A stretch of DNA of 12,033 bases. Origin: JBBQIY01 sp964618405. GTDB taxonomy: Bacteria; Verrucomicrobiota; Kiritimatiellia; RFP12; UBA3636. The stretch spans positions 1 to 12,033 of the forward strand of contig CAZUAY010000115.1 in NCBI GenBank assembly GCA_964618405.1, read 5' to 3'. Below, piece after piece: positions 1-6,883 of this stretch. The notes below the pieces were generated by a model. The model saw only the letters and a program-made list of their open reading frames with translations, did no database searches and was not told the origin of the DNA. Both the position numbers and the translations under genes were made by a program. The first letter of the stretch is position 1, and every line of letters starts with the position of its first letter.

Positions 1-53
1 AAACCCCAAACCCCATCACCCACATACTTGCCCCCCGGTCACTGACCGATTAC
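1..53 (+). repeat. Left copy of a 53-bp long-range inverted repeat
   Basis: The reverse complement of this stretch matches 10486-10538 at 51 of 53 positions; the two differences are C/T transitions at window positions 14 and 17. It contains a short palindrome (CGGTCACTGACCG, 38-50), a run of six C, and an outer end made of two CCCC runs separated by AAA. It begins at base 1 of the window, so its true outer boundary may lie further left. It could be the end of a mobile element or a member of a dispersed repeat family; one window cannot tell these apart. Confidence 0.93.
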
Positions 54-147
54 GTAGCCGAAAGTATTTACTCTTTAAATCCACGCACAGTTCTGATAGA
101 CTCCACTTTTGAAATTATTTACAGCAAAGCAGAGAAAATCAGAACAA

Positions 148-966
148 ATGAGTTTTATTTTACTAGATAGGCCGTTGGCCGTTTTCGATATCGAGGCAAC
201 AGGGCTGAATCCGCGAACCGACCGAATTATCGAGATTTCTGTTGTCAAGGTTTTGATCAACGGCGAGCGCATCACAAGGACTTGGCTGATTAATCCTAGC
301 GTTCCGATTCCGCTCGAAACGATTGCGATACACGGCATCTCTGACGACTTAGTGAAACATTGCCCAAAATTCGATGAAGTTGCGAATGAACTTTTCGAGT
401 TCTTTCGTGGCTGTGATTTGGGTGGATTCGGCATGGGGCGTTTCGACATTCCGATGTTGGAGGAAGAATTTATTCGTGCAGGAAAATTTTTCGACGCCAA
501 CGGTCGCAGACAATTTGACGCACAGCGAATTTTTCATAAGCGTGAGCCGCGCGATCTCACTGCCGCTGTAAAGTTTTACTGCGGCGAAGATCTGGAGGGC
601 GCGCACGGCGCTGAGGCGGATGCTCTGGCTACGCTTCAGGTTCTTGAGGGACAATTCGGCAAGTACGCTGATCTTCCTACTGATCCAGATGAGCTCGATA
701 AAATGATCAATGAGCGAGATCCGTTCAATCTGGATCGTGACGGAAAGTTGCGCTGGCTTGATAACGAAATTATTATCAATTTTGGCAAGAAAAAGGGAGC
801 GAAGGTTCGGGATCTCGTGCTTGAAGATCCAAACTTTTTAAAATGGATTATCCGTAGCGATTTCGCACGCGATACCAAAGAAATCATCGAGGATGCGCTC
901 GCGGGCAAATGGCCTAAACCGCCCGCAGTCACGCCTTCTAGCAAACCAGCTGATATAAAACTCTGA
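148..966 (+). CDS. DnaQ-like DEDDh 3'-5' exonuclease with ExoX-like C-terminal domain
   Basis: A predicted cytoplasmic 3'-5' exonuclease of the DnaQ/RNase T fold acting on DNA or RNA ends. From the ATG at 148 it has 272 residues. Exo I is FDIEATG with the metal ligands D14 and E16; Exo II ends in RFDIPML with D100; Exo III is HGAEADAL with H153 and D158, so the DEDDh acidic set is complete. The usual Asn of Exo II is replaced in GFGMGRFD. Residues about 208-252 (INFGKKKG, then DPNFLKWII) look like the small domain at the end of exodeoxyribonuclease X-like proteins. The frame is open back to a TTG at 109, but the ATG at 148 has a weak purine-rich site (131-138) and lies close to the start of the fold. 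It is the first gene of the + strand block and may serve in repair or RNA trimming; the substrate cannot be told from sequence. Confidence 0.85.
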   Translation: MSFILLDRPLAVFDIEATGLNPRTDRIIEISVVKVLINGERITRTWLINPSVPIPLETIAIHGISDDLVKHCPKFDEVANELFEFFRGCDLGGFGMGRFDIPMLEEEFIRAGKFFDANGRRQFDAQRIFHKREPRDLTAAVKFYCGEDLEGAHGAEADALATLQVLEGQFGKYADLPTDPDELDKMINERDPFNLDRDGKLRWLDNEIIINFGKKKGAKVRDLVLEDPNFLKWIIRSDFARDTKEIIEDALAGKWPKPPAVTPSSKPADIKL

Positions 967-1022
967 ATTAGGGAAGAGAATTAGAATCCCATTGTGATTG
1001 AGGAAACTGGAGATTCAATGAA

Positions 1023-2387
1023 ATGGCAACGTATAGATTAGTAATTGAGGAAGGCGCTGAAAAAGGCAAAATTTTTGACGTTAAGCCGGAAGGAATGAGC
1101 ATCGGTCGTTCTTCGCAAAACAATCTGCCGATTCAAGACGAAGAGCTTTCACGTCATCATTGCCGAATCTACTTTTTAGGAGATGAACCTTGGATTTCTG
1201 ACCTAGCGACGCTGAATGGAACCCAAGTTAACGACGAAACGATCAGCGAAGCGGTTAAACTTAAAGTCGGCGACACCATTTCAATCGGCGACACGGTTCT
1301 AAAATTCCTCGATGAAACCGATGTAATTCCCCAAGCTTTTAGTGACCCTGCGACACCTAATGCGAGTCCAGCTCCCGTAATGGCCACGATCAATTCAAAT
1401 TCCGATAAAATTGATCTCGGGTTCTCTGGTATTGCAGCTGCAGGCGATGAACAGGCATCAGCATCGATGAAGAAAACGCTAAAATGGGCAATTGTCGCCT
1501 TTCTAGCAATCTGCATCGCCGCCATTGCGATGACGGTATCGATGAGCAATAATAAAGTCGTAAGCACCGGCATCACCGTCATCAAGGAGCCAGCCAAGCA
1601 GACACTCGACATTCACTATACGAAGCTTGAAGGAAACGATCAAAATGTCTTCCGTTACGAACTGAACCTTACCCGCGATGGGTCTCTCACCGTTTCTATC
1701 GACGACCTAAGTCAGGGAAGACATGTCAATAAAGTTTCTGAAAAACCCATTGATGATGAGCTGAGGCGCGAAATTATTCGTAAGTTTGAACGGACAGGCT
1801 TCTCGACGATGGATGACCTCTACGAAGGCATACCCCGTGCGAACACATGGAACACCTATAAGCTGACGGCCATCATTGACGGTGTAGCGAAGACGGTCTC
1901 TGTTCGCAATCGAATCGAACCTGCGGCCTTCAAGTCCTTGCGCGAAGAAATCGAAGCTTTTGGGCGCACCGAACTTGGACTCTGGGCCATCGAGTTCTCC
2001 CGCGAAAAACTTCTTGAACTTGCTAGAGAGAGCCAACTCGTCGCTCAAAAACTCTACGACGAACGAGAGATTACGCGCGATAATTTGTTTAAAGCGATTC
2101 GTAGCTTCAAGTCGAGCATCGCCTATCTGGAAACTCTCGAGCCAAAACCTGAGTTCTATGATGACGCCGTCAATTCCCTCTCCTCTGCCCAAGTCGATCT
2201 CGAAACGATTTACAAGCAAAAAAACTGGCAGGCTGACCACGCAATCAATACAAAAAACTGGGATTCTGCAGCGCAGATTCTCAGAGAACTCATGGAAATC
2301 ATTCCCGACAGGACTGACATCCGTAACCGTGACACCGAGAGACGGTTGCTTGATGTCGAGTCCAGAATTCAGAAATCGAGGAAATAG
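1023..2387 (+). CDS. FHA-domain protein with a single transmembrane anchor
   Basis: A 454-residue protein whose N-terminus (about 1-98) is a forkhead-associated domain, a phosphothreonine-peptide binding module. The signature is visible: GRS at 28-30, SRHHC at 43-47 and LNGTQVN at 64-70. A low-complexity linker (100-150) follows, then a hydrophobic segment (about 155-175) that should cross the membrane once, leaving FHA in the cytoplasm and the rest outside. Residues about 185-330 are a mixed region I do not recognise. The last 120 residues are helical and charged, with alternating Ala/Leu positions like TPR-type repeats. A GGAG site at 1009-1012 precedes the ATG at 1023; an out-of-frame ATG at 1018 meets a stop after a few codons. 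The next gene starts 5 bp after the stop. A signalling or scaffolding role at the membrane is inference; no Ser/Thr kinase lies in the window. Confidence 0.87.
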   Translation: MATYRLVIEEGAEKGKIFDVKPEGMSIGRSSQNNLPIQDEELSRHHCRIYFLGDEPWISDLATLNGTQVNDETISEAVKLKVGDTISIGDTVLKFLDETDVIPQAFSDPATPNASPAPVMATINSNSDKIDLGFSGIAAAGDEQASASMKKTLKWAIVAFLAICIAAIAMTVSMSNNKVVSTGITVIKEPAKQTLDIHYTKLEGNDQNVFRYELNLTRDGSLTVSIDDLSQGRHVNKVSEKPIDDELRREIIRKFERTGFSTMDDLYEGIPRANTWNTYKLTAIIDGVAKTVSVRNRIEPAAFKSLREEIEAFGRTELGLWAIEFSREKLLELARESQLVAQKLYDEREITRDNLFKAIRSFKSSIAYLETLEPKPEFYDDAVNSLSSAQVDLETIYKQKNWQADHAINTKNWDSAAQILRELMEIIPDRTDIRNRDTERRLLDVESRIQKSRK

Positions 2388-2392
2388 GAAAC

Positions 2393-3760
2393 ATGAAGAA
2401 AAAAACTTTGAATTGGGTAAGCTTGGCTATGGTCGCCAGCCTCTTCACGAGCTTCCAGAATACCGTGATTGCCGCAAAAGCAGAACCCATTCTTCTCCAA
2501 CAAGTGACCATCACTTCAGACCCCGCTGCAGCTTCTGTGACGCTCAACGGTACGCAAGTGGGGACAACACCCTACCATACATCGCTAGCGCCTGGCCGCC
2601 ACTTGATCGTGGTTAGCCAAAAAGATTACGAATCGTCCTACCGAACCCTTGAACTTAGCACCGTTTCGATGGTGGAGCACTTCAAACTCCAACCGGTGAC
2701 GAGCACGATATTGATTCTCTCCGAACCGCCCGGGGCTACGGTTACTCGAGATGGTGCCACCGCTGGCGTCACGCCTTTACTCTTGCCTGAAGTTGCTGTA
2801 GGGAGGTATCGCATCGACATCGCTCTAACAGGCTATAAGCCACAACAAGTTGAACTGAACGTCTCACGCAGTACACCGCAGCGCATCAACGCTAACTTGG
2901 TGAGTTCGTCGGCAACACTCGACGTCACTTCAATACCGACGGGAGCTTCAGTAAGCGTTAACGGCGTATACCGTGGCGTCACACCCATTAAAGTGGACAA
3001 GATTCAAGAAGGTCAAAGTTTTCTTGAAGTCGTGGCAGATGGCTATGCACCTTACAAGGAACAGCTTCAGCTTGCCGCAGGCGAAATTTTCGCCGTTCAC
3101 GCGCCCCTTCTCGCACTCCCTTCTAAACTATCTATTGTCTCAATCCCCGACGGTGCGAGAGTCTATGTCGATAACCAGTTCAAGGGTGAAACGCCCCTAG
3201 AACTCGACAAAACAAGTGCGGGTTCCTACCGGATTCGCGTCGAAAAAGACGGATTCGAACTGATGGCGCGTACCGTTGATGTGGCCAATAACCAAACCGT
3301 AACGGAAGAATTCCGAATGACCGCCAATGTCGGCAGCCTCCGGATCGTGACGTCACCAGCCGATGTTTCCATCTTTATTGCTGGCAAGCTTGTTGGCAAA
3401 ACCAGCTCTGGAACGAACGCAACCGACCAGATTTCTAATCCTCTGGAGATATCAGGTCTCCCTATTGGAGAAACCGAAATCGTGCTCCAACGCCAAGGCT
3501 ATTCAGAAGTTCGGCGCAAAGTAACGATCAACCGAGATGAAGTTTCAGTGGTTGAAACCACGAAGTTATCGAGACTTTTTGTGCCTGATGTGGAAGTAAA
3601 AACAGGAATCGGAACCTACACAGGAGTTTACATCAGCAAAAGCGATGAATTTTATCGGGTCGAAACATCCCCTGGTGTAATCCAATCCTTCCCAACCAAA
3701 GACATTACACGAATTCGTCTTATCCGCGCTGACAACATCGTGGATGATAATACGGAATAA
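2393..3760 (+). CDS. Exported protein with five PEGA repeats
   Basis: A 455-residue protein with a signal peptide: KKK at 2-4, a hydrophobic core around 9-27 and a possible cleavage site after AKA (28-30). The mature part is a row of PEGA-type beta domains at about 38-88, 105-157, 175-227, 246-297 and 315-379. Each carries the pattern SxPxGAxVxxNGxxxGxTP followed by GxYxIxVxxxGY; the last is less regular. PEGA modules are typical of surface or S-layer-associated proteins, where they probably mediate binding or spacing. Residues 395-445 form a different small beta-rich domain (KTGIGTYTGVYISKSDEFYRV) that I cannot name. The ATG lies 5 bp after the FHA stop, and its GGA-containing site overlaps the end of that gene, so coupled translation is likely. 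The pair probably works in the cell envelope, with the PEGA protein outside and the FHA protein reaching the cytoplasm. Confidence 0.88.
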   Translation: MKKKTLNWVSLAMVASLFTSFQNTVIAAKAEPILLQQVTITSDPAAASVTLNGTQVGTTPYHTSLAPGRHLIVVSQKDYESSYRTLELSTVSMVEHFKLQPVTSTILILSEPPGATVTRDGATAGVTPLLLPEVAVGRYRIDIALTGYKPQQVELNVSRSTPQRINANLVSSSATLDVTSIPTGASVSVNGVYRGVTPIKVDKIQEGQSFLEVVADGYAPYKEQLQLAAGEIFAVHAPLLALPSKLSIVSIPDGARVYVDNQFKGETPLELDKTSAGSYRIRVEKDGFELMARTVDVANNQTVTEEFRMTANVGSLRIVTSPADVSIFIAGKLVGKTSSGTNATDQISNPLEISGLPIGETEIVLQRQGYSEVRRKVTINRDEVSVVETTKLSRLFVPDVEVKTGIGTYTGVYISKSDEFYRVETSPGVIQSFPTKDITRIRLIRADNIVDDNTE

Positions 3761-3811
3761 ATTGAGACGGTTTATCGAAAGCAGATTCCCAATAAGCTGG
3801 AGAATTTTCAA

Positions 3812-4501
3812 ATGTTCACGGAACTAAAGCGAAGAGTATTTGAAGCCAACTTGGAGCTAGTAAAGAATAAACTTGTCATCATCACTTGGGGCAACGCCTC
3901 TGGAATCGACCGAGACCGAGGCGTCATTGCTATCAAGCCCAGCGGGCTAGCCTATGCCGAAATGACGATGGAGGATATGGTGCTCGTTGATTTAGAAGGA
4001 AACCCTATCGGAGGTGGGATGCGGCCTTCCTCCGATCTCCCCTCGCATCTAGAACTCTATAAGGCATGGCCCGAAGTCGGCGGTATTGTCCATACCCACG
4101 CACCTTATACCACCTCGTTTGCTCAGGCCGAGAAACCGATCCCGTGCTTGGGTACAACCCATGCAGACCACTTTCACGGGGAAGTTCCTTGCACGCGTCA
4201 GTTGACCGCAGAAGAAGTTAAAGACGACTACGAACGCAATACCGGACTCGTAATCGTTGAGCGTTTTATCAAACTTGATCCTGTTGCGATTCCAGGCGTC
4301 TTGGTCGCTGGGCATGCTCCGTTTGTTTGGGGCCCTAACCCAGGGAAGGCCGTTGAAAATAGCATCGCTTTAGAACAAATCGCTCAGATGGCCATTCTCA
4401 CTCGACTCCTTTCGCCTGATCAAGAAGCCATTCCACAGTACATAAGCGACAAGCATTACTTCCGTAAGCATGGTGCAACCGCCTACTACGGCCAGAAATG
4501 A
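3812..4501 (+). CDS. araD: L-ribulose-5-phosphate 4-epimerase (class II aldolase family)
   Basis: A 229-residue cytoplasmic, metal-dependent epimerase that interconverts L-ribulose 5-phosphate and D-xylulose 5-phosphate, linking arabinose or related pentose breakdown to the pentose phosphate pathway. It matches E. coli AraD in length (231) and keeps the residues of that enzyme with a small offset: phosphate-site motifs TWGNASGID (25-33) and SSDLPSH (73-79), metal ligands D75, H94, H96 and H168, catalytic D119 in HADHFHG, and a C-terminal Tyr in the KHYFRKHGATAYYGQ ending. A GGAGA site at 3799-3803 precedes the ATG with normal spacing. No araA, araB, transporter or regulator is nearby, so it is an orphan pathway gene set between envelope genes. 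Related sugar-phosphate epimerases (UlaF/SgbE type) share these motifs, so another pentulose phosphate substrate is possible. Confidence 0.92.
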   Translation: MFTELKRRVFEANLELVKNKLVIITWGNASGIDRDRGVIAIKPSGLAYAEMTMEDMVLVDLEGNPIGGGMRPSSDLPSHLELYKAWPEVGGIVHTHAPYTTSFAQAEKPIPCLGTTHADHFHGEVPCTRQLTAEEVKDDYERNTGLVIVERFIKLDPVAIPGVLVAGHAPFVWGPNPGKAVENSIALEQIAQMAILTRLLSPDQEAIPQYISDKHYFRKHGATAYYGQK

Positions 4502-4508
4502 GAATGAC

Positions 4509-5537
4509 ATGGATTCTGAAGTCAGACTACAAAATACAGAAGCTGCTTTTAACGCGTCACGCATAATTCGAATGCTGCTCTTATGCTTGCTACCCGTACT
4601 TTTCTTAGCCTCCCTGTCGCCAGCACCGACAAGGGCAGCGTCGATCGTCGCAATTCGTAGCGAACAAAGCTCGTTACCCGAATCCATTCGCCGTGAGACC
4701 TACGCCGCGATTGAACGCGCGAGAGAGATGCTGCTTGCCCTTGATCGTCATAACGGACTATGGACAGTGCAGGCTGGGTCTAGCACAATTTTTCCTGCCC
4801 TCGCCTTCTGTGATCCTAAACCAGAATTACAAGCAGATGTCGTTAGCCTTTCAGTCACGACATCCCTGAAACGAATTGAAATAAACCTCTCAAAACCATG
4901 GAGTCCTAGCCAAGCAATGGAGGCTGTGTATACAGCACTTGCGGAGAGTGTTAGCTTTAATCGACCGATCAATTCACGCATACTCACTCGGCTGTTGCGC
5001 GTACAACGCACAACTCTAAAACACACGGACTCGGCATTGCTGCTCATGGCGCTTGAAGCCAACAGAATTCCGATAGATGGAGACTGGCAGGCGATTGTGA
5101 ACAATTTGCAACTCACTTCTGAGTCGGATATCACGTCTGTAACGATCGCCGCCCTCGGACGACTCAAATCCAAAGTAGAAAACTTCAGGCCTCCTCGCGA
5201 AGACGTAATCGCACATACACGTTGGATCGCGCGGAGAATCGCTCTTAGGGAAGATGATCGCTTGTCAAGTGGTGCTGATTTATTAACGCCGGAAGCAGCC
5301 TTCTTCATTACCGTTCTTGCCTCTCAACTTCCTCGCCAAATTTTAGCCGAAGATCCAACACTATTCCCCTATGATTGGCGTAACCATATCGCCAGTCGGC
5401 TCATTGCACAACAACGCAAAGACCCTACCACAGGGTTAGACTATTGGGATACCGCCTTATCACCCTCGCCAGATTCAGAATCCGCGCTAGAGGCGACCAC
5501 CTATGCGGTCATGACCCTCGTCATTCTCGCCGAATAA
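4509..5537 (+). CDS. Secreted protein of unknown function, possible alpha-toroid fold
   Basis: A 342-residue protein from the ATG at 4509, 7 bp after the araD stop. An upstream in-frame ATG at 4470 would overlap araD by 32 bp, and one at 4572 would shorten the polar N-terminus. A hydrophobic stretch (about 22-36, MLLLCLLPVLFLASL) ending in PTRAAS suggests a signal peptide with cleavage near 43-44, or a membrane anchor given the long N-region. Residues about 66-100 (AREMLLALDRHNGLWTVQ, then SIFPALA-like) and the C-terminus (LIAQQRKDPTTGLDYWD, then EATTYAVMTLVIL) recall the helix-Gly-x-W-helix pattern of prenyltransferase/squalene-oxidase repeats. No DxDD or metal-binding motif is visible, so an enzyme role is not supported. 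The similarity is weak, so the fold is a guess. Two hairpins follow the stop and probably end transcription. Confidence 0.75.
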   Translation: MDSEVRLQNTEAAFNASRIIRMLLLCLLPVLFLASLSPAPTRAASIVAIRSEQSSLPESIRRETYAAIERAREMLLALDRHNGLWTVQAGSSTIFPALAFCDPKPELQADVVSLSVTTSLKRIEINLSKPWSPSQAMEAVYTALAESVSFNRPINSRILTRLLRVQRTTLKHTDSALLLMALEANRIPIDGDWQAIVNNLQLTSESDITSVTIAALGRLKSKVENFRPPREDVIAHTRWIARRIALREDDRLSSGADLLTPEAAFFITVLASQLPRQILAEDPTLFPYDWRNHIASRLIAQQRKDPTTGLDYWDTALSPSPDSESALEATTYAVMTLVILAE

Positions 5538-5575
5538 AAGTAGACGTGGCGTCCTCGCCGCGTTTCGCCAACCAG

Positions 5576-5585
5576 GCACTGGGAG
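5576..5585 (+). repeat. GCACTGGGAG decamer shared with 10261-10270
   Basis: The same ten bases occur at 10261-10270, in both places next to GC-rich and ACGGG-containing palindromes in a non-coding stretch. Just upstream (5550-5562) is a small GGCG/CGCC inverted repeat. This suggests fragments of one dispersed intergenic element, but ten bases is short evidence. Confidence 0.35.
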
Positions 5586-5619
5586 CATAGGAGGAGGAGA
5601 AGGAGCGAAGCAAACGGAG

Positions 5620-5639
5620 AACGGGTTTTCCAACCCGTT
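5620..5639 (+). terminator. Hairpin, probable terminator of the + strand block
   Basis: AACGGGTT, a four-base loop (TTCC) and AACCCGTT form an 8-bp stem followed by a short T run (to 5641). It lies about 80 bp past the stop at 5537, in the gap between convergent genes, which fits rho-independent termination of the + strand block. Confidence 0.6.
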
Positions 5640-5645
5640 TTCGTA

Positions 5646-5665
5646 CACGGGTTGAAAAACCCGTG
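5646..5665. terminator. Second hairpin between the convergent blocks
   Basis: CACGGGTT, loop GAAA and AACCCGTG form a perfect 8-bp stem. It shares the ACGGGTT/AACCCGT core with the hairpin at 5620-5639, 6 bp away, so either arm could pair with its neighbour. It lies 20 bp past the end of the - strand block (5686), so it may help end that transcript, although no good T run follows on that strand. Confidence 0.5.
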
Positions 5666-5685
5666 CCCCGTTCGTTACGACCACC

Positions 5686-5940
5686 TCAATAATTGAATAA
5701 ATCAACCATGCGATAACTTCCGCCCGTGGCTTTATTCAAAGCATTAAGAATGATATTTTTCGTGTGAACCGTCAATCGACGCCCCTTTACCGCCCGATTT
5801 ACCATCTTATGGTTCATCTGAACGGCAGAGGCAACAACCAAATCATGCGGAGCAAGCTCATGCTTGATCATCAAAGCGGCAATCGGCTGTTCGCCATGAT
5901 TTCTTTCCGTGCGGTCAACTTGTTCTATTTCATCTGTCAT
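5686..5940 (-). CDS. Small predicted helix-turn-helix DNA-binding protein
   Basis: An 84-residue basic protein, last gene of the - strand block. After a charged N-terminus (1-17), residues about 18-71 predict as four or five helices: PIAALMIKHELAPHDLVVAS, then HKMVNRAVKGRRLT, then NIILNALNKATG. This resembles the compact XRE/lambda-repressor type helix-turn-helix, with KGRRLT between the recognition helix and the next helix. The C-terminus is SYRMVDLFNY. I chose the ATG at 5940 because the 44 residues further upstream in the open frame are low quality and run into the neighbouring scaffold gene. No clear ribosome site precedes it, so it may depend on translation of the upstream gene. It could be an autoregulator of the metal-cluster block; that is inference from position only. 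Confidence 0.72.
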   Translation of the reverse strand: MTDEIEQVDRTERNHGEQPIAALMIKHELAPHDLVVASAVQMNHKMVNRAVKGRRLTVHTKNIILNALNKATGGSYRMVDLFNY

Positions 5941-5984
5941 GTGGGAGATGCTAACAAATCGCGACGTATAAGTCAGCAAAATCC

Positions 5985-6368
5985 TTAATCGGCAAAAAGA
6001 TAATCTGCAATAGCTCGATAGAGCGTGCTCACTGCCAGAATAGCGCAATGTCGACCTTCTTCTGTCTGACAAACACCAGACTGTATCAGGTCACCGGCGC
6101 TGATAGAAAGCGCCTCCAGGATGCTACGCCCTATGGCGCGCCGAGCAATCGCATTCCCACAAGATCGCGTGTTGCCGCATCCATCGGTGTAGTACTTAAT
6201 ATCCACGATGAGATCATTTTTTACGACGAGATAAACCTCCATCGTATCGCCGCACGGCCCCGTGATCGAGGCCGCTGCTACAGGATCGTTCATGCGACCG
6301 AAGAAAATATCTTCAGGTGTAGAAGTAGCGGTTTTTCCGTCTTGCGTACCTTGAATTGAATTTTTCAT
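5985..6368 (-). CDS. NifU/IscU-type iron-sulfur cluster scaffold protein
   Basis: A 127-residue protein of the IscU/NifU N-terminal fold, on which [2Fe-2S] or [4Fe-4S] clusters are built before transfer. The key residues of IscU are all present at close to the E. coli positions: C39 and D41 in GPCGDTM (IscU C37, D39), C64 in TDGCGNTRSCG (IscU C63), and H107-C108 in GRHCAILAV (IscU H105, C106). Two further cysteines, C70 and C100, sit near the ligands. The N-terminus (IFFGRMNDP, about 21-29) resembles the usual family start. The frame continues upstream to 6431, but the ATG at 6368 has an AGGGG site with normal spacing. No cysteine desulfurase (NifS/IscS) is in the window, so sulfur must come from elsewhere. 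Its place among the NifX-like and MinD-like genes suggests it feeds a dedicated metal cluster. Confidence 0.88.
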   Translation of the reverse strand: MKNSIQGTQDGKTATSTPEDIFFGRMNDPVAAASITGPCGDTMEVYLVVKNDLIVDIKYYTDGCGNTRSCGNAIARRAIGRSILEALSISAGDLIQSGVCQTEEGRHCAILAVSTLYRAIADYLFAD

Positions 6369-6436
6369 TTGAACTGCCCCTGGCGCTCTACAAGCAGAGA
6401 CCTGCGCCACTGCAGATAATGCGTGGCGCAAGCCGA

Positions 6437-6467
6437 GATCCGTCAGATCAGTCCGATCCGTCAGATC
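6437..6467 (+). repeat. Two copies of GATCCGTCAGATC, 18-bp period
   Basis: The 13-mer occurs at 6437-6449 and 6455-6467 with AGTCC between them. It fills part of the 111-bp gap between the third NifX-like gene (stop at 6480, - strand) and the scaffold gene start at 6368. No terminator-like stem is obvious here, so read-through within the operon is plausible. Confidence 0.85.
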
Positions 6468-6479
6468 TTCTCCGCTCCC

Positions 6480-6839
6480 TTAATGATCGCAAACATTCGC
6501 GCCCGAGGCCAAGGTACCGGCAAAGAGACGAGCAATCAAGGCCTCAGGTGCTTCCGAAGGAAGACCCACCATCACCTCGATGTTCTGCGCGGTGAAAAGG
6601 CTCTGCGCCCGCTGGCCCATGCCGCCGGCCAAGATCATCCCTACCCCGAGCTCACCAAGCCATGCAGGAAGCACGCCAGGCTCATGAGGAGGTGGTGTCA
6701 CGTCTTGGCGAGCAAGAATTTTCTTCTCTCCGAGATCGATGTCCATCAGCGCGAACTGTCCGCAATGTCCGAAGTGCATGCAGAGGGCTCCATCGATCAA
6801 TGGGATGGCGACTTTGAGTTTTCCAGTTTTGTCTTTCAT
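6480..6839 (-). CDS. NifX/NifB C-terminal-like (dinitrogenase FeMo-cofactor family) protein
   Basis: A 119-residue protein of the family whose members bind or carry metal clusters such as FeMo-co precursors in NifX and NafY, or the Mo-Cu cluster of Orange Protein. Landmarks are VAIPLIDGALCMHFGHCGQFAL (10-31, broken here by two cysteines C20 and C26), PPPHEPGVLPAWL (49-61) and AGGMGQRA (71-78), followed by the second half of the ribonuclease H-like fold. C117 in ANVCDH near the C-terminus is a further possible ligand. This is the subtype with HFG-HC and a HEPGxLPxWL segment, different from the two other NifX-like proteins in this window. An AAGGA lies about 11 bases before the ATG. It lies 44 bp after the first ferredoxin-MinD gene stop and probably shares its transcript. 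Without NifB, NifEN or nitrogenase nearby, nitrogen fixation is not supported. Confidence 0.88.
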   Translation of the reverse strand: MKDKTGKLKVAIPLIDGALCMHFGHCGQFALMDIDLGEKKILARQDVTPPPHEPGVLPAWLGELGVGMILAGGMGQRAQSLFTAQNIEVMVGLPSEAPEALIARLFAGTLASGANVCDH

Positions 6840-6883
6840 TTCTTTTCTTGTCCTTGTTGGTTTGAATCGTTTGTTGGTTTTTT

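Noticed and set aside
1707..2240. A 177-residue open frame on the - strand.
   Set aside because: It lies wholly inside the FHA-protein gene, has no ribosome site and no recognisable domain.
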